From: Hormoscilla sp. GUM202
GTDB taxonomy: Bacteria > Cyanobacteriota > Cyanobacteriia > Cyanobacteriales > Desertifilaceae
DNA: 47,642 bases
Direction: 5' to 3'
NCBI GenBank assembly: GCA_005518205.2
Contig: RFFC02000047.1
Coordinates: 1 to 47,642, forward strand
Position numbers and translations under genes: made by a program. Numbering within the stretch: the stretch's first letter is position 1; each line of letters starts with the position of its first letter. This document shows positions 8,466 through 16,961 of the stretch, in pieces. The notes below the pieces were generated by a model. The model made no database searches. It saw nothing but the letters and a program-made list of their open reading frames with translations, and was not told the DNA's origin.

Positions 8466-8835
8466 GGTGATGATAAACATGTAGTGATGTACCATCTATC
8501 CCGATAGACATTTATTGTAATCATGCACAAAATACTAAATCGCTCCGATGGAATTTTCGGGCTTCTTTGAAGATGATAATGTTTGACGAACCAATCGACT
8601 AATTCTTTGCCGTGTTATTTAACCTTTCAATATGATTTGGTTTTCCGCTTTCTTTACCTACAATGACGTTTTTTGGTAATTACATTGTTATATGCTTCCC
8701 ATAAATCTGTATAACAAACGGTGTCTCCTAAGATCGCTAGTCGCACTACTCAGGAGACACCGCTCGCGTCGACAAACAGGAGGTAAAGATTTCCATAGAG
8801 GTATGTAATTTAATCACTACATATTTATCACTACA
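8466..8835 (-). mobile_element. decayed IS1-family element
   Basis: Imperfect terminal repeats: ATGATAAACATGTAGTGATG (8470-8489) against the reverse complement of 8812-8831 (GTGATAAATATGTAGTGATT). Minus-strand translation of 8510-8715 gives, across frameshifts and stops, the IS1 transposase C-terminus: TDLWEAYNNVITKKRHC, VGKESGKPNHIERLNN, SRLVRQTLSSSKKPENSIGA and YFVHDYNKCLS. At about 370 bp it is half the length of an intact IS1, having lost insA and the start of insB. It also carries a 16-nt-loop hairpin (8719-8762). Non-functional. Confidence 0.75.
8719..8762. repeat. 16-nt-loop hairpin, copy 1
   Basis: CGGTGTCTCCT pairs with AGGAGACACCG; three further pairs (one wobble) close exactly on a 16-nt loop that reads TAGTGCGACTAGCGAT on the minus strand. 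Copies 2 (18836-18877) and 3 (23476-23521) have nearly the same loop with different stems. It lies inside the IS1 remnant. Confidence 0.7.
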
Positions 8836-9039
8836 TGCGAGAATTAATCACTATGTTTAGATTTGTAGCCCGATCGCACAAATATTATCAAATGCTTTTC
8901 AAAGGTTTTTAATAGTTTTTAATAGCTTCAGGGACTTGGGAATTTAATCTTCATGATTACCAAGTCGGGGTCGCCCCTGGGGTCGCCCCAGGAGTCGCCT
9001 CCCGACTCTCCCGCCGGTGGCACACGAGCGCGTCCCAGG

Positions 9040-10310
9040 TCATGAAGCTATGTAAGCAAACGACAGGCAATACTCAAAGCGCGCCCTCTTGCCCATTAAT
9101 TCATCACTGACAACTTCATTAATAGCAGATGCTAACTTGTCCGCTATCAATACTTTCTGCCGAATAGGTTTAGCACCGACTTTTAACTCATAAATGCGCT
9201 TCCCCCAAAAGGGCTGATCCCCAAAGAAGGGACAAATAACTGTCGGTTTACCCGCACGCAACCCCGCTGCTGTGGTTCCCGCGCCCCCGTGATGCACTAC
9301 CGCTGCTACTTGGGGAAATAACCAGCTATGGGGCACTGCTTCTACCTGAATGATGTTTTTTGGCAGTCATACGCCTCCAAACCTCCCCAACCTTTGGCTA
9401 TTATCCCCCGCTGACCGCACTTTGCCAAGGCTTCTAAGACGAGTTTGGTTGATTTTTGCGTGTCTCGCCCCGCCATACTACCAAATCCTACGTAAACTGG
9501 AGCCTCTCCCCCTACTAGAAATTCTATCAGTTCCTCTGGGGGTTGCCAATCCGCTGGCGGTTCCAGAAACCAGTATCCGGTCGCGATCGCCCCTTCCCCC
9601 CAGTCATCGGGCCTTGGCACAACCAGGGGACTGTAACAATGCATAACTGGAACCGGTTTTCCGTTAGTTTTTACCAAGTTACCTACTGGATATCGTGTCG
9701 GCGGTAACTGCAAGCTTTCGGACCGCCAGCTATTCACTAAATCCCCATAGGTAAAACTCATCCAGGGAACGATTTTGTATGTCAGTTTGTTGTACCAACC
9801 TCCTAGTTTCCAGTCCGGAAAGATGGGGTTAGCAAAGGCGGCGGTGGGGACGTAGCAGGGAAATGGTAGGCATAAATATCCCGGTACTCCTAGTTTTTCC
9901 GCTATGTGGTAGCCCCCGATCGCCTTGGGATGATAGACGATCGCCTCTGCTTCCTGCATCTCGGCCCATTGTTCGGACAGCATTTGCCGTTGACTTAGTG
10001 CTAGCTTTGCCGATAGTTCCATCGCCTTTTTCATCCAAGCTATGGGGTTACTTGCGATCGCGATCGCAAGTAACCCCGCATCTGTGGCCATGAACTTGAC
10101 AAATTCGTCGTTCATGTAAGCATAACGCAGTCCGTAATTGACGATCGAACCCTTAAAACTATAACTGGTGCAAATACTTACTTCGTGACCTGCCTTTTGC
10201 AAACCAACACCGATTTTTCCGGAACGGTGGGCGACGAATGGCTGCACGTCTCCCCGCGAACCTAGGGTAGCGATCGGCCCGCGGACGGTCCGAAAAATCG
10301 CAATTTTCAT
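9040..10310 (-). pseudogene. UDP-glycosyltransferase (sterol-glucosyltransferase-like), frameshifted
   Basis: A GT1-family glycosyltransferase in two pieces. The N-terminal part (10310-9342) has IATLGSRGDVQPFVA, YVGFGSMAGRD and AKGWGGLEAYDC. The C-terminal part (9336-9040) has the donor-binding motif PQVAAVVHHGGAGTTAAGL and CPFFGDQPFWG. At about 9356 one base is missing in TGCCAAAAAAC: restoring it joins the parts as CPKNIIQVEAVPHSWLFPQ. The C-terminus also looks cut (…LMGKRARFEYCL) and the N-terminus carries an unusual insert after PFVA. Homologues glycosylate lipids or sterol-like aglycones. A sequencing error at the A-run cannot be excluded, but the odd ends favour a pseudogene. Confidence 0.8.
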
Positions 10311-10380
10311 GACTTAACTGAACCTTTGTATAAACCAGCCAATAATTTCTCTATCAGTTTGCGTTTCGCAGCGTAGCGTG

Positions 10381-11156
10381 TTGTAATGCTTTCTCAACTA
10401 AGGATAGCGCCAACCCTGGCAATTTTGACTCTCTAATTTCACCGCTGCGGTAAATTTTAAAAGCAATAATCTCCCCATTATTCGCATTTACCACCCAATA
10501 TTCTTGCACTCCCAACCCGTCCTATAGTAACCGCTTCCGTCCCAAATCATCCCTAAGAGAAGATGCTGCATTTTCCACCACCAAAGCAGGCGGTTCAAAG
10601 TTATTCAAATCTATCACATAATTTGAGCGTGGCGGTAAGATCAACTCCTCCCCAATATCAGGGCTATTTCATTCTTAAGTTAGCAAGCACTATAGCCCCT
10701 GCGCAGCGGAGGGGGCGTTACCCGGGGAGCTGGGGCTTGGTTCTTGTAGCCGCACCCCTCGTTCCCACGGCTCTGCCTGGGAACGGGTGACGGCGATCGG
10801 GTAAAATGAAATAACCCTGTCCCCAATATAGAAAGCAGATTCTGGCTGAACCTCGCCGATAGCGCTGCGCTGGGGGCGCGGCCATTCCCATTTCTTCTCA
10901 AACTGGTGTTTACCACTCCTTTAATCCGGATATTCTCGATCGTTGCATAAAGGACCAATATATAGTATACTACCCCATTATCCTGACAATGACTATAGCC
11001 TACTGGTGACATTTCAATTCTCATGTCACCCCGATCGTAATATAACCTCCCCTTATTATAAGCTGGATTATCAGCTAGCGCCATAAATTATTCCCAGCTA
11101 GCCTGCATCCAAGTATCCGTCACCACATGTTCCACAGTCAATTCTGCACTAACCAT
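10381..11156 (-). pseudogene. Uma2-family (DUF820) gene, multiply broken
   Basis: The reconstructed Uma2 protein starts at ATG 11156 (MVSAELTVEHVVTDTW). In-frame TAA replaces an expected Glu before FMALADNPAYNKGRLYYDRG (11084 onward). A G/C-rich insertion near 10870 then shifts the frame before GEVQPESAFYIG. A 161-bp MITE splits it at 10659-10819, and the C-terminal part follows at 10648-10381 with PPRSNYVIDLNNFEPPALVV, another stop, then QEYWVVNANNGEIIAFK. Uma2 proteins have a PD-(D/E)XK nuclease-like fold and are extremely numerous in cyanobacteria, with obscure function. A complete member lies at 34323. Confidence 0.75.
10659..10819. mobile_element. 161-bp MITE with 10-bp target duplication
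   Basis: Ends CAGGGCTATTTCATT and (reverse complement) CAGGGTTATTTCATT form 15-bp terminal repeats with one mismatch. The flanks are a perfect direct repeat TCCCCAATAT (10649-10658 and 10820-10829), the target-site duplication. Ends of this type and a ~10-bp duplication fit the IS4 superfamily. It has no coding capacity. It interrupts the Uma2 pseudogene. Confidence 0.8.
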
Positions 11157-11575
11157 GACCTTCTACCTCAATTGTCGTGCATTTAAATTGCATAGGCCGA
11201 TCCGCTGAGATCCTTGTTCCCAAATACTTTCCCAATTTTGAATGAGAAAGAAATAATTTTGAATTGCTTAGTTGTCATTCAACATCCAAGTAAATCAGCT
11301 ATAAATTGATCTAGAGTACCCCGCTTTGCCGTACCTGCTTGAATTGCTGCTAGCTTCACCATCCTGCCTTATTGGCAATTTCCCTTTCGTCTTCTATCCA
11401 AAGCGCTTCCACATACTCGATCGCCTTTTGTCAAGATACAGAGTTACTCATCACAGACTCCGATTACTTGCATGATTCCTATCTTATCCTAGTCAGGTGG
11501 GCAATGCCCATCCTACTATAACTAACTACATATAAAGTTATCCCACGAGCGCTTCATAATTTTGCCGCTATATGA
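11157..11575. other. 419-bp gap without a supported gene
   Basis: Between the Uma2 pseudogene and dndD. A minus-strand stretch around 11300-11430 reads AIEYVEALWIEDEREIANKAG followed by a stop, and may be a remnant of a small gene, but I cannot name it. No terminator or tRNA is visible. Confidence 0.4.
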
Positions 11576-13642
11576 CTAACCATGACGTTCTACCTCGACG
11601 ATCTCAGTATATTCAAACTCGTTCGGACTGCGTCTGACTAAAGGATAACTCACTCCCCCTAACTGGATGCTATCTTCCTCACAATCTGGTTTCGGCGAAT
11701 TATATACCAACAGGTACTCCCGGCCAATTCTAGGAGTCATTTCTTCTTCCACCTCCACCCGCCACTGGGTTTTCGTGACTAAAACTACTAGCTGATTTGC
11801 TAATTGGGGCAGAGATGAAGCTACCTGGCGGCGATAGATTTCATCCAAACTGCCAAAGGGCGAATCCATTACCATCGGAAATGTGCTACTATCAGGTCCC
11901 ATGTGCATCTTGCTTTTACTCCACTCCCGCACCCGATCGATAATCCCGCCAATAAATGATAAGCTGAGAATCTGGTTTTCTCCCGTAGACGCCGCCACAG
12001 ATACTTCTAACCCAGCTGTGTTCTCCACTAGCGTCAATTCATATTTCTCAGACAGCTTCGGAACGTAGGGGGTAAAGGAAATTTGACTGAATATCTCTTG
12101 CACCCGCTGTTCCAATTGCCAGCGAAACTGTTTATCTAGACGGTTCTTGACTTCCGCAATCCGCTTCATCGCGTCCACCGTCGCTTCCAGTCGTCGCTGG
12201 GCTAATCTTTGCTTCTGCTCATTCGTTTGCTGTTTGGACATCTGCTTTACTTTTACCTCAATGTCGGCTCGAATCTTATCTAGGTTATGCTGGTTGGCTC
12301 CCGTTTCTCTCTGCAATTGACTAATTTTGGCTTCAATTTCATCCAAGCGCTGTTGCAACTGCTGAATATTCTCATTGGGGTTCGTTCTCAGCTTGTTCTT
12401 CAAATTGTCCATCTCCGTCTCCACTCGCGAAAGTTCCGCCCGCCATTGCTTGACATTCCCTTGCTGTCTGTCCACTTCTCGCCAAAATTCGGGAGCCTGC
12501 TTGTCAATTTCTTCTATTTGGGCGCTCATGCGAATGGCTGTTTCTTCTACATCGGCAATTCCCGCTTTCTCTATCCATGATTGGATCGTATCGAAGCCAT
12601 GGGTGCCTTCTTTTAAGTCCCCACCGCAGATGCAGCGCTGCTGTTTGAGTAACTCCCGGACAAATTGTTGCGTAATTCCCGTCGGTAACTGTCCTTTCTG
12701 CCGCAGTTGCTCGACTATTGTTCTAAATTCCGCCGTTGCCTCTGATAGCAAAAAGCTGTATCCTTTAGTATTAATCGCTCTTTTTATCCCTACTTTCGCC
12801 TGTTTCAACTGTTCGCGGAGATGCTTTTCTTGTGCCTCTAGGCTAGCACGCCGGTCTTGTAACTCCTTCGCACCACTTAGCTCCAGTAACCGACTGTTAA
12901 TTGTTCTTTTGAATTCCTGGTGCTTTTCTAACTCCTGAGCAATTTCCAATTGCCGCTTGTTGATGCGATCGCCCTGTTCTTCTAATTTCAGCTTATCTTG
13001 CAGCAGCTTTTGGGTTTGCGGATCCCCGAGGTTCCCTAATTCTTCTTCCAAGCTTTTGCTAGCAGCTTTCAGGTGCCTGAGGGCCCGATCGAACACCTCT
13101 ACACCCAGTAACTCCTTAGTAGCATCAGCAATTTCCGTTTTCCGATTATCCCGAAAAATATGCTCGATGCGCTCCCCATCAAAAAAGAAATACTGATGTA
13201 AACTGGAGGGTAAAATGCGTCCGATAATATCCTCCGGGTTTTGATGAGTAGGCATCCAGCGTCCGTCATCTCCGGCCACCCACATCGACAACTCTGTCGG
13301 ACTGTATTCAATGCCATTCATTTTCTTATAGGCGCGACAGATGCGCTTGACCCGATAGCGCCTGCTATCATGATAAAAGGCAACTTCCACCAAGCATTCA
13401 ACCGGTTTACCTGATTTAATTTCATGCAGGGCCCGTTTGTTCACCAGTTGCTGGGGAGAAGTAAAAGCCGCACTGAACTTCTCGTACAAGGCCCAGGTAA
13501 AAGCATTCAGCAGGGTGGTCTTCCCTGCCCCGTTATTGCCGTGAATGATCGTAATATTCGTAGCACCGCTAGCCAAAAAAATTTCTTCAGTCTTGCCATA
13601 AAACTGACGAAAGTTACAGAGTATAATCGACCTCAACCTCAT
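11576..13642 (-). CDS. dndD: DNA sulfur modification ATPase DndD
   Basis: A 688-aa SMC/Rad50-like ATPase. Walker A is GNNGAGKTT at residues 35-43 after the family start LRSIILCNFRQFYGK. A long heptad-rich coiled coil fills about 190-560, with a CIC motif (KQQRCICGGDL) near its middle resembling a zinc-hook loop. The ABC signature-like LSLSFIGGI and Walker B MVMDSPFGSLDE lie near the C-terminus. In phosphorothioation systems DndD works with DndC and DndE to put sulfur on the DNA backbone, probably opening or nicking DNA. Its ATG overlaps the stop of the preceding small gene (ATGA), so translation is coupled. It is about 27 kb from dndB and dndC. Other SMC-like ATPases are possible, but the context supports DndD. 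Confidence 0.85.
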   Translation of the reverse strand: MRLRSIILCNFRQFYGKTEEIFLASGATNITIIHGNNGAGKTTLLNAFTWALYEKFSAAFTSPQQLVNKRALHEIKSGKPVECLVEVAFYHDSRRYRVKRICRAYKKMNGIEYSPTELSMWVAGDDGRWMPTHQNPEDIIGRILPSSLHQYFFFDGERIEHIFRDNRKTEIADATKELLGVEVFDRALRHLKAASKSLEEELGNLGDPQTQKLLQDKLKLEEQGDRINKRQLEIAQELEKHQEFKRTINSRLLELSGAKELQDRRASLEAQEKHLREQLKQAKVGIKRAINTKGYSFLLSEATAEFRTIVEQLRQKGQLPTGITQQFVRELLKQQRCICGGDLKEGTHGFDTIQSWIEKAGIADVEETAIRMSAQIEEIDKQAPEFWREVDRQQGNVKQWRAELSRVETEMDNLKNKLRTNPNENIQQLQQRLDEIEAKISQLQRETGANQHNLDKIRADIEVKVKQMSKQQTNEQKQRLAQRRLEATVDAMKRIAEVKNRLDKQFRWQLEQRVQEIFSQISFTPYVPKLSEKYELTLVENTAGLEVSVAASTGENQILSLSFIGGIIDRVREWSKSKMHMGPDSSTFPMVMDSPFGSLDEIYRRQVASSLPQLANQLVVLVTKTQWRVEVEEEMTPRIGREYLLVYNSPKPDCEEDSIQLGGVSYPLVRRSPNEFEYTEIVEVERHG

Positions 13643-13890
13643 TGCACTTCTTCCTTGATAATTTGCAGGATATCATCATTAATATATTTGGGAACCTTCA
13701 TATAGAGCTTATCTTTTTCCAGCTCCAAGACCCGCTCAATAATTTTGCGGACTTCCGGCACAGCACTAACGATCGGCTCTTGCACCTCCTTGAGACCCGC
13801 ATTTTGATTATAGTCCGAACGATTTTCAGCTAAAACAGTTGAGATAACAACTTCTGGAAAACCCTCTGAATAGTCAAATGTCCTCTCCAT
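13639..13890 (-). CDS. small Dnd-associated protein
   Basis: An 83-aa protein from ATG 13890 (MERTFDYSEGFPEVV). The frame stays open upstream to 14112, but that part encodes a duplicated 66-bp repeat, so it is unlikely to be coding. The C-terminal half is helical and charged (IIERVLELEKDKLYMKVPKYINDDILQIIKEEV), with no enzyme motif. It sits between a Dnd-type helicase and dndD and overlaps dndD by 4 nt. I recall small proteins of this size beside dndD in other cyanobacteria, but cannot verify homology here. It does not look like DndE. The function is unknown; a role as ATPase partner is inference. Confidence 0.6.
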   Translation of the reverse strand: MERTFDYSEGFPEVVISTVLAENRSDYNQNAGLKEVQEPIVSAVPEVRKIIERVLELEKDKLYMKVPKYINDDILQIIKEEVQ

Positions 13891-13951
13891 ATCATACCAT
13901 TTTGGATTTGAGATTTTTCCTCGTTCCCGAGCACTGTCAAGGAATGCCAGC

Positions 13952-14099
13952 CTACTGCTGGGACTGGAGGCGGAGCTTCCAGAGAGCATTCCCAGGTAGA
14001 ACCTGCCAACGAGATGAGCAGAGGCAGAGCCTCCTACTGCTGGGACTGGAGGCGGAGCCTCCAGAGAGCATTCCCAGGTAGAACCTGCCAACGAGATGA
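13952..14099. repeat. 66-bp direct repeat, two copies
   Basis: The segment 13952-14017 (CTACTGCTGGGACTGGAGG...AACGAGATGA) recurs at 14034-14099 with about one base change, a period of 82 bp. Its content (cttcc-aga-gag, cattcccagg, acgag) belongs to the scattered 'gttccc...gggaac' palindrome group. It lies in the spacer between the helicase and the small gene. Confidence 0.85.
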
Positions 14100-14108
14100 A
14101 AACGGACA

Positions 14109-15500
14109 TCAAACATCAAACAATTCATATTTGTTCTGAAGTGCGAGCAATTTTGCTCTCGCCTCCTCTGCATTATCTGCCAAATCGGCAAATTCCACAA
14201 ACCTGCGCAATTCCTTGTGCAGCAGGTTACGTTCTACATCCCAGGTCTTGCCGTCCAGCTCTGGCGGCCTCACAATCATATCAAATAGAGTCGCCCGTTC
14301 CTTACCAGGGTGCGGGCGCAAAACTCGTCCCCGCCGCTGAATGAACTGGCGCGGGTTGCTGCTGCTAGCCAGAATGATCGCATTTCTAATGGCAGGAATG
14401 TCTACTCCTTCGTCTAAACAGCGAATGGCAATTAAACCCTGCAACTCCCCGCTTTCAAATTGCTGGCGCAACTTTTCTCTCTCTGCCAAGGGTGTTTGGG
14501 CCGTGTAAGTATTCACCCGATAGCCCAATTCTCCTCCCAAAATTCGCGCTACAGCTGTGAGTTGGCGACTGCTGCGCCGCGACATAGAGCTTTCGGTCCC
14601 ACCATCCCCGCAGTAAAATAAGGTGTGAGTAGTATGCAGGCGATCGCGCATCACCTGCCTGAGGGCATCTAACTTATTGGCCGCTGCGCCAATTAACCGG
14701 GCCCGTTGCATAAATAAAGCTTTCAACTCATCATTTGATGCCATTTCTAAGGCAAGATTGCCATCCAATTTAGATAAATTCCACCCGATCTTAGTAGTTA
14801 ACTGGGCATAGCTGTAGGCTTCATCATCCGTAAGGGGCACCAAAACTGGATAATAAAGATAGCGGACTAATGCCCCTTGATTTATTGCATCTGCCAAGGT
14901 CAGTTCTGGGGGCAAAACCGGACCAAAATAATCTAATATCGCATCAGTCCCAGACTCATCGTAACGCCTTTCTGGCGTAGCCGACAAAGCCAGACGCAAC
15001 CCGATGTTACGAGGTAAACTCTCCTCTAATTTCGGAGATCCCAAGTTATGGGCTTCATCGCCAATAATCAGAGTTTTTTCTGGAAAATAGCTCAACTGGG
15101 ATTGCAACCCGTCTTTACTTAAAGTAGCATTGGTAGTGATAACAGTCACAAAGGGTTGATTGCCCGCATGGAGATTATACAGCTGGGTGGAGAGTTTACT
15201 CTGCCAATTATGAACATTCTCAAAAGCTAAGATTGGTTCTAAACCAAACTTCTCACATTCTCGCGCCCACTGAGAAACAAGATGGCGGTAGGGACAGACG
15301 ACAATTAACCCTTGTAAGCCAATCTTTTGGTATAATTCCGAGGCGATCGCCAGTGCCGTAATCGTCTTCCCACTTCCCGTCGCCATTTTCAGCGTACCCC
15401 GTCCTCGATTAGCAAACCAACTGTTTACGGCTTCTTGCTGATATCGCCGCAGTTGGATAGATGCTGGAAGCAGAGGTACACCTGATCTAAATTCGCTCAC
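14109..15500 (-). CDS. Dnd-linked superfamily 2 helicase ('phosphorothioation restriction enzyme' type)
   Basis: A 463-aa DEAD/DEAH-type protein starting at GTG 15500. Motifs in order: Q-motif region LRRYQQEAVNSWF, Walker A TGSGKT (41-46), DEAH (148-151), SAT (173-175), GLIAIRCLDEGVDIP and the arginine-finger motif QFIQRRGRVLRPH near 400. It resembles the ResIII-like helicase family that co-occurs with dnd genes and has been annotated as the restriction enzyme of the phosphorothioation system. No nuclease motif is obvious, so direct cleavage is unproven; it may remodel DNA for another subunit. It is the first gene of an operon with the small protein and dndD. An ATG start downstream is possible but would remove the conserved N-terminus. 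Confidence 0.82.
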   Translation of the reverse strand: MSEFRSGVPLLPASIQLRRYQQEAVNSWFANRGRGTLKMATGSGKTITALAIASELYQKIGLQGLIVVCPYRHLVSQWARECEKFGLEPILAFENVHNWQSKLSTQLYNLHAGNQPFVTVITTNATLSKDGLQSQLSYFPEKTLIIGDEAHNLGSPKLEESLPRNIGLRLALSATPERRYDESGTDAILDYFGPVLPPELTLADAINQGALVRYLYYPVLVPLTDDEAYSYAQLTTKIGWNLSKLDGNLALEMASNDELKALFMQRARLIGAAANKLDALRQVMRDRLHTTHTLFYCGDGGTESSMSRRSSRQLTAVARILGGELGYRVNTYTAQTPLAEREKLRQQFESGELQGLIAIRCLDEGVDIPAIRNAIILASSSNPRQFIQRRGRVLRPHPGKERATLFDMIVRPPELDGKTWDVERNLLHKELRRFVEFADLADNAEEARAKLLALQNKYELFDV

Positions 15501-15672
15501 TTTGTCGGGTGGGCCGTCCCCACCACCAATTCAATTTTCTTGACAGAACGATCCTTTTTGTGGGCTCATCTGGTTTTCGTACCGTTCCGGAAAAATCGGA
15601 AACCCAGCCTACGAAAGACTCTCCTACATATAATAGCGATCGGGCATGGTGGGCGATGCCTAACTGACCTTA

Positions 15673-15708
15673 GGGCAGGTTTGGGGGCAGGTTTGGGGGC
15701 AGGTTTGG
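15673..15708. repeat. 12-bp tandem repeat (gggcaggtttgg x3)
   Basis: Three perfect consecutive copies of GGGCAGGTTTGG in the spacer between the Dnd helicase and ridA. A slippage-type repeat with no coding role visible. Confidence 0.9.
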
Positions 15709-15729
15709 CTCAAACAAGACCTGATCCCA

Positions 15730-16125
15730 TCAGATCACCGCAATACATTCAATTTCCACCAACACATCTTTTGGCAAACGGGAAGCCTCTACACAAGCAC
15801 GGGCCGGGGCATTTTCCGGATCGAAATAGCCTGCATAAACCTGATTTACAGTAGCAAAATCATTCATATCCTTAAGAAATATAGTAGTTTTCACCACATT
15901 CTCAAACTTGGCCCCCGCCGCCTCAAGCACCGCTTGAAGATTGGCCATCACCCGTGAAGTCTGCTTGGCAACATCATCATTGTAAACAATCTGATTGCTG
16001 CTGGGGTCGATCGCAATTTGACCAGAAACGAACAGCAAATTACCGAGTGCGATCGCCTGATTATACGGTCCCACAGGTGCAGGTGCTTTTTCGGTGTGAA
16101 TAACTTTACGAGTCATATTTCCCAT
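15730..16125 (-). CDS. ridA: RidA family enamine/imine deaminase
   Basis: A 131-aa YjgF/YER057c/UK114 protein. It hydrolyses reactive 2-aminoacrylate and other enamines or imines made by PLP enzymes, releasing ammonia, and works as a cytosolic trimer. Family features: EKAPAPVGPYNQAI near the N-terminus, LFVSGQIA, the signature VKTTIFLKDMNDFATVNQVY, and PARACVEASRLPKDVLVEIE, whose Arg binds the substrate carboxylate. GGAGA lies 8 nt before the first ATG (16125), supporting that start. It appears monocistronic. Confidence 0.95.
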   Translation of the reverse strand: MGNMTRKVIHTEKAPAPVGPYNQAIALGNLLFVSGQIAIDPSSNQIVYNDDVAKQTSRVMANLQAVLEAAGAKFENVVKTTIFLKDMNDFATVNQVYAGYFDPENAPARACVEASRLPKDVLVEIECIAVI

Positions 16126-16961
16126 TGTCTATTTCTCCTACAGGCATTATCCTACCACTTCCCGGGAGCATTCACTTTGACCCGATCGCCATAACGGGTA
16201 CTTACCCTCCCTCTACCTCCTGGGCCACAAGCGCTCAAGGCAGACCCTGCCATCGGACTGTGCCGGTGCTAGCAATGCCCTACTTCCTGGTACTGGTCAC
16301 AGTCTAGGGCGGATCCCATAATTGCGATAGAGCCAGTAATCCTTCATAATTTGGTCATGGTCAAAACATAGATTAGAGGGAATTTCCCATACACCCCCAC
16401 CTCCTTCGCATCATCAGCACCAGTTGGTTTTGAAAAGGTCAAATTATGACTATTTCACCGGTCCTCCAGAGCATTGATTCTCTACTATACTGCGAAGGGT
16501 ACCTTTGCTCTTAGGGCCATATCTTGAAGAGCAAAAGCCCTAAGCAAATGTCCTGCGCGAGGGGGGGGCCAATTGAGAGATCCTTGTAAGTTAAGTTAAG
16601 AGTAACACCATCCGGCCTTCGCAGCGGCCCGATGCAGTCCAGCTAGCAATCTCCACGCGCCCTTTAGGAGATTGCTTCGGGGGGATCCGCTAGTATTCCC
16701 TACAATAGCGGAATGACACATTCAATTCCTCTTTCGCGCAAGTCGATCCCTTTCAAAGTATAATTCAACTACTTTTGACCACACCCCCAACAGACCCCCG
16801 TTAGCGCAGCGGCGCGACGCAGGAGCGCTAGCAATCTCCCAACCGACAGGCGCTTGAGAGAAATTGATGGTATGACCGGTACTCTATTTTTGCGCAAGTC
16901 CCTAACAACTGACTACTTATGATAAGCTCAGAAAGTTTCCGACCTCGATCCCAGGGAAGAT
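16126..16961. other. 836-bp repeat-rich gap without a supported gene
   Basis: Contains several short palindromes: AGCAATCTCC paired with GGAGATTGCT (16640-16680), a second TAGCAATCTCC near 16829, and a CTTAGGGC/GCCCTAAG pair near 16510. The segment CTACTTTTGACCACACCCC near 16768 recurs near 30820. A minus-strand stretch at 16310-16370 reads NLCFDHDQIMKDYWLYRNYG without context. No intact gene is seen. Confidence 0.5.

Noticed and set aside
8210..8466. Small plus-strand ORFs of 61 and 74 aa upstream of the IS1 remnant
   Set aside because: Composed of microrepeats and repeat-derived sequence, with no start signal or family resemblance.
12375..12938. 187-aa plus-strand ORF inside dndD
   Set aside because: Antisense shadow of the dndD coiled coil, Ser/Cys-rich and without motif.
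13639..13890. The 83-aa Dnd-associated protein as DndE
   Set aside because: DndE is usually longer with a basic DNA-binding helical core; the sequence here does not show it.
14109..15500. Helicase as an ordinary type I or III restriction subunit
   Set aside because: No methyltransferase or specificity gene adjoins it, while dndD does; the length fits the Dnd-linked family.
15540..15854. 104-aa ORF containing the gggcaggtttgg repeat
   Set aside because: Made of low-complexity repeat and antisense ridA; no ribosome site.
16310..16370. Peptide NLCFDHDQIMKDYWLYRNYG as a gene remnant
   Set aside because: Too short and without flanking support; left as unexplained sequence in the gap.
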